Source: Thermoplasmata archaeon
GTDB lineage: Archaea; Thermoplasmatota; Thermoplasmata; GCA-020350865
Reading direction: 5' to 3'
NCBI GenBank assembly: GCA_020350865.1
Contig: CP070726.1
Span: 395,241-401,880 of the forward strand
DNA length: 6,640 nt
The notes beneath the pieces are model-generated. The model saw only the letters and a list, made by a program, of their open reading frames with translations. It made no database searches and was not told the DNA's origin. Positions 1-5,611 of this stretch are shown here, in pieces; position 1 is the first letter of the stretch, and each line of letters begins with the position of its first letter. Position numbers and translations under genes: made by a program.

Positions 1-660
1 CTCACCCCGGTTCAGACATTGGACTTCTTCTGCGAACTGAAAGGGGTTGACAAATCCATTGTTAACTCCTTAATCGAGGAAGTTGGGCTCCAGGATGCAG
101 CATCAAGGAAGGTCGGAACCTTCTCCAAGGGCATGACGCAGTTATTGGGCGTTGCCCAGGCGATGATCGGAGATCCCTCTATTTACATACTGGACGAGCC
201 AATGGGGGGTCTGGATGCGCGCTGGGTAAAGGTGATCCGGGAAAAAATCAAGAAACTGAACAAAGAGGGTGCAACCGTGATATTTTCCTCGCATATCCTG
301 TCGGAGGTACAGGCCCTCTGTGACAGGGTGGCCATAATAGACAAGGGGAAACTTGTAGCCGTGGATACCGTGGAGAACCTCAGTGATACACTGCACATCA
401 AACCTCAACTGGAAATTACGATACGGGGTCTTGAAGGTAAGGTTCCTGAATCAGTTTTTAAGGTTAAGGGTGTGGAGGATGCAAAGGCCATGGGGGATAC
501 GATGCATGTGACATGCGACTCCACTGCAAGGCCAAAGGTGCTAAATGCCCTGGAAAATGAAGGCTACGAGATTGCGGATTTCAAGACCAAAGAGACCTCC
601 CTGGAGGATGTTTTTGTAAGATTGGTCACCGAGGAAGAAAAAGCAGAAGGTGATGAGTGA
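1..660 (+). CDS. ABC-2 type transporter ATP-binding subunit (5' end outside the window)
   Basis: This is the nucleotide-binding subunit that powers the permease encoded next to it. The frame is open from base 1 and gives 219 residues. The first residues (LTPVQTLDFFCELKGV) match the stretch just after the Q-loop in this family, so the Walker A P-loop and Q-loop lie upstream, roughly 80-90 residues away. Visible motifs are the ABC signature as FSKGM (a form common in NosF/CcmA-like exporter ATPases instead of LSGGQ), Walker B with catalytic Glu (IYILDEP), a D-loop read as GGLDA, and the H-loop His in IFSSHIL. The last 90 or so residues form the accessory C-terminal domain usual in this subfamily, ending in an acidic tail. 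A TTG at 19 could be mistaken for a start, but homology clearly continues upstream. The stop TGA (658-660) shares one base with the permease ATG, so the two are translationally coupled. The substrate cannot be told from the sequence. Confidence 0.93.
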   Translation, partial: LTPVQTLDFFCELKGVDKSIVNSLIEEVGLQDAASRKVGTFSKGMTQLLGVAQAMIGDPSIYILDEPMGGLDARWVKVIREKIKKLNKEGATVIFSSHILSEVQALCDRVAIIDKGKLVAVDTVENLSDTLHIKPQLEITIRGLEGKVPESVFKVKGVEDAKAMGDTMHVTCDSTARPKVLNALENEGYEIADFKTKETSLEDVFVRLVTEEEKAEGDE

Positions 661-662
661 TG
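647..662 (+). promoter_or_regulatory. Ribosome binding site and original start codon of the permease
   Basis: AAGGTGAT at 647-654 matches the Shine-Dalgarno consensus GAGGTGAT at seven of eight positions. It lies five bases before ATG 660-662, which overlaps the ATPase stop as TGATG. This fixes 660 as the evolved start of the permease, although that frame is closed twelve codons later by TAA at 696-698. Confidence 0.7.
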
Positions 663-734
663 GCCTTCAATCCGAGGACCGTGTATACCTTGGCCTAAAA
701 GGAGTTTGCGGACAATGCCAGGAGCAAGTGGATA
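660..734 (+). other. N-terminal coding segment of the permease, interrupted by in-frame TAA
   Basis: Read from ATG 660, the frame gives MAFNPRTVYTLA, then TAA (696-698), then KEFADNARSKWI, running straight into the first membrane helix of the permease. The residues on both sides of the stop are what ABC-2 permeases carry here: a short cytosolic amphipathic segment of the type 'ALKEF.DN.RSKW' just before TM1. The stop replaces one residue and no frameshift is needed. A single base difference (for example AAA or GAA to TAA) would restore the gene. Either the gene is broken at its start, or the base is a sequencing or assembly error, or translation starts further in. Confidence 0.75.
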
Positions 735-1976
735 TTGGCTCTGATAGTGATCTTTATTATCCTCACAGTGGCAGCCTCATTTCTGGCAGGCGGGCAGGCA
801 GGGCCGATGGAATTGTCATATCAGGACCTGTCACAGAGCCTGATGCAGGACGACGATGGGAAAAAAATCGATTTTCCACCGGATGAAGACCTCGACATCC
901 AGGAAATGGAACCTGGGGACACAATAATAATCAGTGATAAAGTGGAGTACATAGTCTCACGGTTTGAGCCCTTTTTTAACAAAGACATCACATATGTCTG
1001 GTTCAACTCCTCGCATGAGGGTGAAAACGTAAATGACTGGTATAATTCGTCTTCGGGACTTTATGAAAACTTCGATGTCATCATTGAGGGCAATCATACG
1101 GACGACTACATTGCAGGAGACGGCATGGAACTCACGTTCCATGTGACCGAACTGGAGTTTGAAGTGGACTCCAAAGTGGTAAAAGTCGAATTCATAGAGG
1201 AGCTGTGGGACAGCGAGAACGAAACATTAAGATTCGTTCTGCCTGAAAGGGTGCTGGAGGAGGAGGAAGATGATGTGCTTTTGGGGGGAATGGAAGACAC
1301 GGTTGGCACCATCATGAGCATATCTGTCCTGCTCATTCCAGTAATCGCGATTATGCTGGGTTATTCCACCATAGCAGGTGAAGCCGAGAACGGCTCCCTG
1401 TATGTTGTACTCTCTTATCCTGTGAGAAGAAGCGAGGTGCTGCTGGGGAAGTTCATTGGCCTTGGATTTGTGATTGTGGTGTCTTGTATCGTGGGCTTTG
1501 GTGCAGGGGGCCTGATTATCGCGATCACGGTGGGAACCGCTTCAAGCCTGGGTTTTTTAGCCTTCATAGGGCTGACCATACTCATCGGTCTCCTCTATCT
1601 AGCCCTGACGATAATGGCATCTGCCTTCTGCAAAAGAAAGGTTACCGCCCTTGCTGCAGGTATCATTATTTTCTTCTGGGCTATGATATACGGCATGATT
1701 ATAATGGGCATATATCTTGCTACAGGCGGAAACATGGGGGACTTTTTTTCCGGAAACATAGTATTCCCAGACTGGCTCTGGAGATCCGTTTTCTTTAGCC
1801 CAGGCGATATGTACCAAATGGCGGTCATGCAGGCATTCGGTATCGACCAGCTCTTTGGAATCACGGTGGAGACCCCCGGTTATTTGACCCTGGAATTGCT
1901 TGTGGGTGTCATGCTGCTTTGGACCATAATACCCATGATTCTGGCCTACTTCTTCTTCGAGAAAAGAGACATATAA
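735..1976 (+). CDS. ABC-2 type transporter permease with large extracytoplasmic domain
   Basis: This is the membrane subunit of the exporter whose ATPase lies directly upstream. After the in-frame TAA at 696, the first usable codon in frame is TTG 735, giving 413 residues. The full form from ATG 660 would have 438 codon positions. Numbered from TTG 735, TM1 covers about residues 1-20. An extracytoplasmic domain follows at about 21-185; it is acidic and carries four N-x-S/T sequons (N91, N104, N120, N162). A cluster of five or so membrane segments spans about 190-330, and a last helix lies near 385-407. The cytosolic loop GEAENGSLYVVLSYPVRRSE (about 215-234), followed by VLLGK, is the typical ABC-2/NosY-like coupling loop. 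A TTG start here would drop the cytosolic N-terminal helix, has no ribosome binding site at proper distance, and begins inside TM1, so I doubt it is natural. The protein may be non-functional as written. The transported substrate is unknown. Confidence 0.85.
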   Translation: MALIVIFIILTVAASFLAGGQAGPMELSYQDLSQSLMQDDDGKKIDFPPDEDLDIQEMEPGDTIIISDKVEYIVSRFEPFFNKDITYVWFNSSHEGENVNDWYNSSSGLYENFDVIIEGNHTDDYIAGDGMELTFHVTELEFEVDSKVVKVEFIEELWDSENETLRFVLPERVLEEEEDDVLLGGMEDTVGTIMSISVLLIPVIAIMLGYSTIAGEAENGSLYVVLSYPVRRSEVLLGKFIGLGFVIVVSCIVGFGAGGLIIAITVGTASSLGFLAFIGLTILIGLLYLALTIMASAFCKRKVTALAAGIIIFFWAMIYGMIIMGIYLATGGNMGDFFSGNIVFPDWLWRSVFFSPGDMYQMAVMQAFGIDQLFGITVETPGYLTLELLVGVMLLWTIIPMILAYFFFEKRDI

Positions 1977-1982
1977 ACCTAT

Positions 1983-1989
1983 CTTTTTA
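1983..1989 (+). terminator. Possible T-rich terminator after the ABC genes
   Basis: A short T-run follows the permease stop by about seven bases, in the 23-base gap before the convergent gene on the other strand. Archaeal transcription often ends at such T-runs without a hairpin. The run has only five T's, so the call is weak. Confidence 0.25.
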
Positions 1990-1999
1990 CGGAAGTGTT

Positions 2000-3130
2000 T
2001 TAAAAGGCGGGTTGAAGCCACTTCAGCAGCAGTACCTTGGGCAGGATCGGACGCAGCCGTGCCGCAAGCTTCATGAAACTGAACATTCTCTCGGTCTTTT
2101 TGTCGTTTTCGAGGTACTTTCTCTGCTTGAATTTCTTATTTAATATTTTTTCAAGCTGGGCACGCCACAGCTGCTCGTAGTCTTTGAGGCATGAGACGGG
2201 TCGCCCCTCTGAAACAACCCTTCCCGCCACCTCTCCGGCAATCTTCCCTGTGATTATGGCATTGGCAATACCGCCGCCTGAAACAGCGTTCGTCTGTCTT
2301 GCTGCATCTCCCACAAGCATGATATTGTCTTTCACTGTAAGGGCAGGTGGAAGGGTGGATGGAATGCAGCCTGTCACAAACCTTATTGGCTGAGCCCTAG
2401 CAGCCCTCCGCTCTTTGAATTTATTGAGAAGTTCTACTGGCCTTTTTCTTGTGGAGGCAAGAACGCCCAGGCCCAAATTGACCTCACCTTCGCCCTTGGG
2501 AAAGACCCAGGCATAACCCCCCGGCGCCAGCGCGGAGCCGAAATGGATTTCAAAATGGTCATCTGCACCCTCCATTCCTGCCAGGTCGTATTCGGCCGCC
2601 GAGAAGATCTGATTCATTTTTAAACGCTTTGTCATACCGCTCCATCTGCCAATATTAGATTCCACGCCGTCGGCACCGATTATAACCCTGGCAGATAATT
2701 CGCCTCGGTTCGTGTCAACTCCTTTAACAACGCCATTTTCGCTGGTCAGGCCTGTGACGCTGGTGTCCAGCATGAGCTCGCCTTTTGCCCCTTTGAGCCT
2801 CTGAGCAAGAGCCTTTTCAAAGCCCGTCCTGTCGAGGATGTAAAGGGAAAACTCCTTGTAGGGCACCGTGACGTCCAGTTTCCTTCCTTTCGGAGACACC
2901 ATAATGAACCTGTTTACCGAGTTTGATACAAAATCCGATGACGTATCGAGGTCAAGCAGCTTAAAGGCGGGCAAACCCAGACCTTCTGCGCACCGGACGG
3001 GACTGCCAATTTCTTTTTTCCTGTCCACAACGAGCACACTGGCCCCTCCCCTTGCGGCGCGTTCTCCCGCAACAAGGCCTCCGGGGCCGGCTCCAACCAC
3101 AATCACATCGTAATCGATGCTATCACCCAT
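2000..3130 (-). CDS. Geranylgeranyl reductase family FAD-dependent oxidoreductase
   Basis: This flavoprotein probably saturates the double bonds of geranylgeranyl chains in archaeal ether lipids, acting at the cytoplasmic membrane face. It has 376 residues, slightly short of the usual 390-400. FAD-binding motifs are GAGPGG (13-18) with the beta2 acid D36, DRTGFEKAL (100-108), IIGADGVESNIGRW (150-163) and VGDAARQTNAVSGGG (273-287). The family cysteine is in PVRC (C47). The signature YxWxFPx8GxG, described for archaeal geranylgeranyl reductases, is intact: Y206, W208, F210, P211, G220, G222. The C-terminal 50 residues are basic and amphipathic (ending LLLKWLQPAF), fitting a peripheral membrane contact. 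The start ATG overlaps the stop of the RCK gene by one base (TAATG) with only a weak AAAAGG ahead, so translation is probably coupled. It is the last gene of a three-gene operon. Which lipid it reduces, and its electron donor, cannot be told here. Other members of this flavoprotein superfamily are the main alternative. Confidence 0.88.
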   Translation of the reverse strand: MGDSIDYDVIVVGAGPGGLVAGERAARGGASVLVVDRKKEIGSPVRCAEGLGLPAFKLLDLDTSSDFVSNSVNRFIMVSPKGRKLDVTVPYKEFSLYILDRTGFEKALAQRLKGAKGELMLDTSVTGLTSENGVVKGVDTNRGELSARVIIGADGVESNIGRWSGMTKRLKMNQIFSAAEYDLAGMEGADDHFEIHFGSALAPGGYAWVFPKGEGEVNLGLGVLASTRKRPVELLNKFKERRAARAQPIRFVTGCIPSTLPPALTVKDNIMLVGDAARQTNAVSGGGIANAIITGKIAGEVAGRVVSEGRPVSCLKDYEQLWRAQLEKILNKKFKQRKYLENDKKTERMFSFMKLAARLRPILPKVLLLKWLQPAF

Positions 3131-3792
3131 TAGCCTTTTGTGATTCTTGACAGCAATTTGATCTGCTCCCTGTTGCCCATGACTATGAGGATCTCGTTTG
3201 CGTGCAGGACCGTTGTACTGGGTGGGTTGGTGAAGAGCTCGTCTCCTCTTTTGATGGCCAGAATCGAAACCCCAGTGTTCTCCCTGATTCGGGAGTTCTT
3301 GAGCTGCACATTCACGAGCCTGGATTTCGGGGATATGACAAGGTCCGTGATATGCACGTCCTTGGTGAGTGTGATTCTGTCCACGAACTCGGCAACATGA
3401 GGTATGATTGCATGCTTGGCAATGGCCCTTCCTCCAGCAGAAGAGCTCGAGACCACGGATTCGGCCCCGGCCATATAGAGCTTCTTTATGCTCTCCGCTT
3501 TCTTGCCGATGGCATATATTCTTAGTTTGGGGTTGAGGCCCTTGGCCACAAGGATGGTGAAGATGTTGGTCTCATCCGTGTTCGTGCATGCAATGAGCAC
3601 CTCTGCACTGCTTGCGCCTGCGGCCTTGAGCACCTTCTTCTTCATTGAGTCGCCTACTATGTATTTGAACACCTCGTCTTTGAAAACATCGGGCTTGCGG
3701 TCGATGACGCAGTAATCCACCCCTGCCTTTCTCAGCTCCGAGACAACCTTCCTGCCCACCGTGCCAAAGCCGCAGACAACCACTTGTACCAT
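3130..3792 (-). CDS. Stand-alone RCK (TrkA-N / TrkA-C) regulatory protein
   Basis: This is a soluble 220-residue cytosolic protein of the KTN/RCK type, which binds a nucleotide or ion and gates a potassium channel or transporter. The N-terminal Rossmann domain (1-130) starts with VVVCGFGTVG, an intact GxGxxG (8-13). The acid closing beta2 is D31, GD lies at 47-48, and ACTNTDETN at 68-76. A TrkA-C domain occupies about 135-220, ending in ILIVMGNREQIKLL. There is no membrane segment. The start ATG shares one base with the stop of the channel gene (TGATG) and is served by a strong GGAGGT eight bases upstream. Family proteins act as oligomeric rings under a membrane pore. The overlap with a channel gene that carries its own RCK suggests that the two form a mixed ring. 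A partner TrkH/KtrB-type transporter is the alternative, but none is seen in the window. Confidence 0.9.
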   Translation of the reverse strand: MVQVVVCGFGTVGRKVVSELRKAGVDYCVIDRKPDVFKDEVFKYIVGDSMKKKVLKAAGASSAEVLIACTNTDETNIFTILVAKGLNPKLRIYAIGKKAESIKKLYMAGAESVVSSSSAGGRAIAKHAIIPHVAEFVDRITLTKDVHITDLVISPKSRLVNVQLKNSRIRENTGVSILAIKRGDELFTNPPSTTVLHANEILIVMGNREQIKLLSRITKG

Positions 3793-4850
3793 CAGTCAGA
3801 ACCTCCAAGTGATTTGGAATCCTTTTTTTTCTTCTTGGGCTCTTCGCCCATGACGACATTGCCCACCTTTTCAAGCTGAGGCGGTGTGCCTATTGTGACC
3901 AATATGGTGTCCTCGGGCAGGGTCTCGTTGGCCGAGGGGTTGATGATGAGGGTTGAGTTCTTCCACATGCCAATGACCGTCGCTCCCGTCTTTTCCCTGA
4001 TGTTCGTCTCCTTCAAGGTTTTGTCCAAAAGCGGCGATTCCCTTGTTATGGGGTACTGCCAGATGTGCATCTTCTCTAGAAGTGCGATTCTGCCCTTGAT
4101 GTCCACATCGTACCTGCTCAGTGCAAGGTTGGCAAGAAGCACACCCGAAGAGGCTCTCGGCGAGACCACCTTGGTTGCCCCTGCCCGCATGAGCACCTCC
4201 TCGTGCTCCTCGTTTTCGACACTGGCAATGATCCTGATATCCCGTGAAATGCTCTTGGCGGTTAAGCAGATGATGGGATTCTTGGAGTCGTTTTCACAGG
4301 CAACGATAGACAGTGCTGAACCGATATGGGCCTCCTTCAGAACGTCGGCATCTCGAGCGTCGCCGATGATAAACGGCGTCCTGCTGGCCACTAGTTTGTC
4401 GCCCAAATCCCTGTTCTGGTCGATCAATATGTAGGGAACATTATGCAGCTCCAAATCATCGATGACCTCCTGCCCGATGGCCGAGAAGCCGCACACGATC
4501 ACATGGTCCTCTTCTGGAAGGGGGATGTGCTCAGGTGTTGTGGCCTTCTTGACCTGTTCTTCAAGCCAGGGGCCAATTATGAAAAAGGGAAATCCGATGA
4601 AGAATATTGCAAGGCCCAGGAAAACTACCACCACCGTATAGACCTTTCCAAAATCGCTAGTCAGGTGCAGTGATTCTGGTGCCCCCATGGTGGTGATCGT
4701 GGCCACCGTCCAGAAGAGGGCATCGATGATGGATGGATCCCCCTCCTCGATATTTATCTTGATCAACATGTACCCGAAGGGGCTGAGAACAAGTAGTAAG
4801 AGCACGGAGGCTAGAAGTATGTATACTCGTCGCTTGATAATGGTATGCAT
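3792..4850 (-). CDS. Two-TM potassium-channel-like protein with fused RCK domains and non-canonical filter
   Basis: From ATG 4850 this is 352 residues. A longer frame starts at ATG 4934 (380 residues). The short start is preferred because a TATA-like box lies at 4895-4881, inside the extra 28 codons, and the protein then begins just before TM1, as relatives do. TM1 spans about 9-31, the pore helix about 42-55 and TM2 about 70-94, ending in FPFFIIGPWLEEQ, typical of the TrkA-family channel group. An RCK-N domain covers about 116-227 and an RCK-C domain about 245-328, followed by a lysine-rich tail. The pore reads ATITTMGAPES where MthK-type channels have TIATVGYGD, so the second filter glycine is Pro and the aromatic is Ala. 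The Rossmann loop is GFSAIG rather than GxGxxG. Potassium selectivity and nucleotide binding are therefore uncertain. It is the first gene of the operon with the stand-alone RCK and the lipid reductase. It is clearly a channel-fold protein, but the ion and ligand are unknown. Confidence 0.85.
   Translation of the reverse strand: MHTIIKRRVYILLASVLLLLVLSPFGYMLIKINIEEGDPSIIDALFWTVATITTMGAPESLHLTSDFGKVYTVVVVFLGLAIFFIGFPFFIIGPWLEEQVKKATTPEHIPLPEEDHVIVCGFSAIGQEVIDDLELHNVPYILIDQNRDLGDKLVASRTPFIIGDARDADVLKEAHIGSALSIVACENDSKNPIICLTAKSISRDIRIIASVENEEHEEVLMRAGATKVVSPRASSGVLLANLALSRYDVDIKGRIALLEKMHIWQYPITRESPLLDKTLKETNIREKTGATVIGMWKNSTLIINPSANETLPEDTILVTIGTPPQLEKVGNVVMGEEPKKKKKDSKSLGGSD
3801..3806 (-). 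promoter_or_regulatory. Strong Shine-Dalgarno for the stand-alone RCK gene
   Basis: GGAGGT on the - strand, inside the last codons of the channel gene, lies eight bases before the RCK start ATG (3792-3790). It is the best ribosome binding site in the window. It should give the soluble RCK efficient initiation independent of reading through the channel stop. Confidence 0.7.
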
Positions 4851-4880
4851 CCCGTTTCCCGTAACGACAACAACTGGAAG

Positions 4881-4896
4881 GTATTTTAATTTTATC
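4881..4896 (-). promoter_or_regulatory. Archaeal TATA-like box for the channel-RCK-reductase operon
   Basis: On the - strand the sequence reads GATAAAATTAAAATAC, the most AT-rich tract in this area. Its centre lies about 37 bases before ATG 4850. With the usual archaeal spacing of some 25 bases to the transcription start, the RNA would begin near 4860, giving a leader of about ten bases. It lies within the frame extending up to ATG 4934, which argues against that longer start. Confidence 0.5.
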
Positions 4897-4982
4897 CCCG
4901 GTTGGACCCTTTGTGACTTGAACCGTGTGTTCATTTGCTGCTATGCTATTTATTACTTTTTTCGGCTTCTTGCCGATACAGA

Positions 4983-4996
4983 GAAAACATTTTAAG
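4983..4996 (+). promoter_or_regulatory. TATA-like box for the LeuD-type gene
   Basis: GAAAACATTTTAAG combines a purine-rich BRE-like flank with a TTTTAA core. It lies about 50 bases before ATG 5042, so transcription would begin near 5018. A second candidate, CTATTTATTA at 4946-4955, lies further upstream. The two divergent operons thus share a promoter region of under 200 bases. Confidence 0.4.
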
Positions 4997-5028
4997 GACA
5001 CACCACCTTGCAACGGTCCAGTCATTTT

Positions 5029-5037
5029 GGGAAGTGG
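5029..5037 (+). promoter_or_regulatory. Shine-Dalgarno-like site setting the LeuD-type start
   Basis: GGGAAGTGG contains GGAAGTG, one base off the consensus GGAGGTG, and ends four bases before ATG 5042. It supports this start over the in-frame ATG codons near 4925 and 4943, which would add some 39 residues of unrelated sequence. Confidence 0.5.
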
Positions 5038-5041
5038 ACAC

Positions 5042-5542
5042 ATGCTGGGCACGGTTTCTGGCAGGGTGTGGAAGTTCGGTGACAACATCAACTCTGATCT
5101 CATCCATCCGTCGCGGTTCTTCAGTCTGGACAAGAACACGGTCAGGCGGGGGGCCATGAAGGGCATCGACCCTGATTTCACCGAGAATGTGAAGGAGGGA
5201 GATATCATTGTTGCAGGCAGAAACTTCGGCTGCGGCTCTGGGAGGGAAACTGCTGTCATAAGCCTCATGCTCAACGGCATCTCGGTGGTTGTTGCAGAGT
5301 CATTCGCCCGCATGTTCTACCGCAATGCCATCAATCTGTCCCTGCCTGTGATCAAATGCAGGGGCATTTCGGAGAAGGTGAGCGAAGGCGATACCCTGGA
5401 AATTGACCTGGACAAGGCCATTATACTCAACCTCGACTCCCATGAGGAAATAAAGGCAGAGGATATACCGGAGCATCTCAAGTCCATTCTGGAAAAGGAC
5501 GGCCTGATGAACCTGCTTTCACAGGATCACAAGATAATATGA
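5042..5542 (+). CDS. 3-isopropylmalate dehydratase / aconitase-family small subunit (LeuD-like), variant active site
   Basis: The product is a 166-residue aconitase swivel-domain subunit. It would pair with a [4Fe-4S] large subunit to isomerise a hydroxy-diacid by dehydration and rehydration, as in leucine synthesis (LeuCD), homoaconitase or related pathways. The family frame is clear: GRVWKFGDNINSD (7-19), DPDF (43-46), KEGDIIVAGRNFGCGSG (51-67), AESFARMFYRNAINLSLPVI (85-104), CRGISEKVSEGD (106-117) and a C-terminal GLM. Length matches archaeal LeuD proteins (about 160-170). Two features are unusual. The active-site loop normally GSSREH is GSGRET (65-70), keeping Ser66 and Arg68 but losing the second Ser and the His. 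The specificity loop after PSR, YLVY or YLRT in characterised enzymes, is FFSL. No large subunit lies within the window. The true substrate may differ from isopropylmalate, so I give no gene symbol. Confidence 0.85.
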   Translation: MLGTVSGRVWKFGDNINSDLIHPSRFFSLDKNTVRRGAMKGIDPDFTENVKEGDIIVAGRNFGCGSGRETAVISLMLNGISVVVAESFARMFYRNAINLSLPVIKCRGISEKVSEGDTLEIDLDKAIILNLDSHEEIKAEDIPEHLKSILEKDGLMNLLSQDHKII

Positions 5543-5552
5543 TCAATGGATA

Positions 5553-5583
5553 GGGGCACCCCCCTCCCCCCTCCCCTGTCCCC
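5553..5583 (-). other. G-quadruplex motif downstream of the LeuD-type gene
   Basis: The + strand has C-runs of 6, 6, 4 and 4 at 5559-5564, 5566-5571, 5573-5576 and 5580-5583, separated by one, one and three bases. The - strand thus carries four G-runs of at least four with very short loops, a textbook strong G-quadruplex motif. GGGG at 5553-5556 could pair with part of the first C-run in the RNA. It starts eleven bases after the stop codon and lies in the 109-base gap before the next gene. A role in ending or pausing transcription is inference only. Confidence 0.6.
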
Positions 5584-5611
5584 ATACCTCATCTCCCTCA
5601 CATGGAAGCCG

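Noticed and set aside
696..698. Recoding of the permease stop as pyrrolysine
   Set aside because: The codon is TAA, whereas pyrrolysine is inserted at TAG, and no other in-frame stops are seen.
650..886. An open frame of 78 codons over the ATPase-permease junction
   Set aside because: It is out of frame with the permease and its protein resembles nothing. The permease frame covers the same bases with clear family sequence.
1599..2021. A 140-codon - strand open frame opposite the permease 3' end
   Set aside because: It is antisense to the conserved membrane segments, and its His- and Lys-rich composition is typical of a shadow.
3886..4434. A 182-codon + strand open frame inside the channel gene
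   Set aside because: It mirrors the RCK coding region on the opposite strand and has no recognisable domain or ribosome binding site.
4925..5041. Longer N-terminus for the LeuD-type protein
   Set aside because: The extra 39 residues are not part of the family and would span the TATA-like box and the divergent promoter. A Shine-Dalgarno-like site serves ATG 5042.
4657..5313. A 218-codon open frame on the - strand opposite the LeuD-type gene
   Set aside because: It is antisense to a well conserved family protein and also crosses the divergent promoter region and the channel N-terminus. Its composition is that of a shadow frame.
5042..5542. Small subunit of phosphomevalonate dehydratase (AcnX type) of the archaeal mevalonate pathway, suggested by the nearby isoprenoid reductase
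   Set aside because: The conserved blocks are those of LeuD/aconitase swivel proteins, not of the shorter AcnX small subunit.
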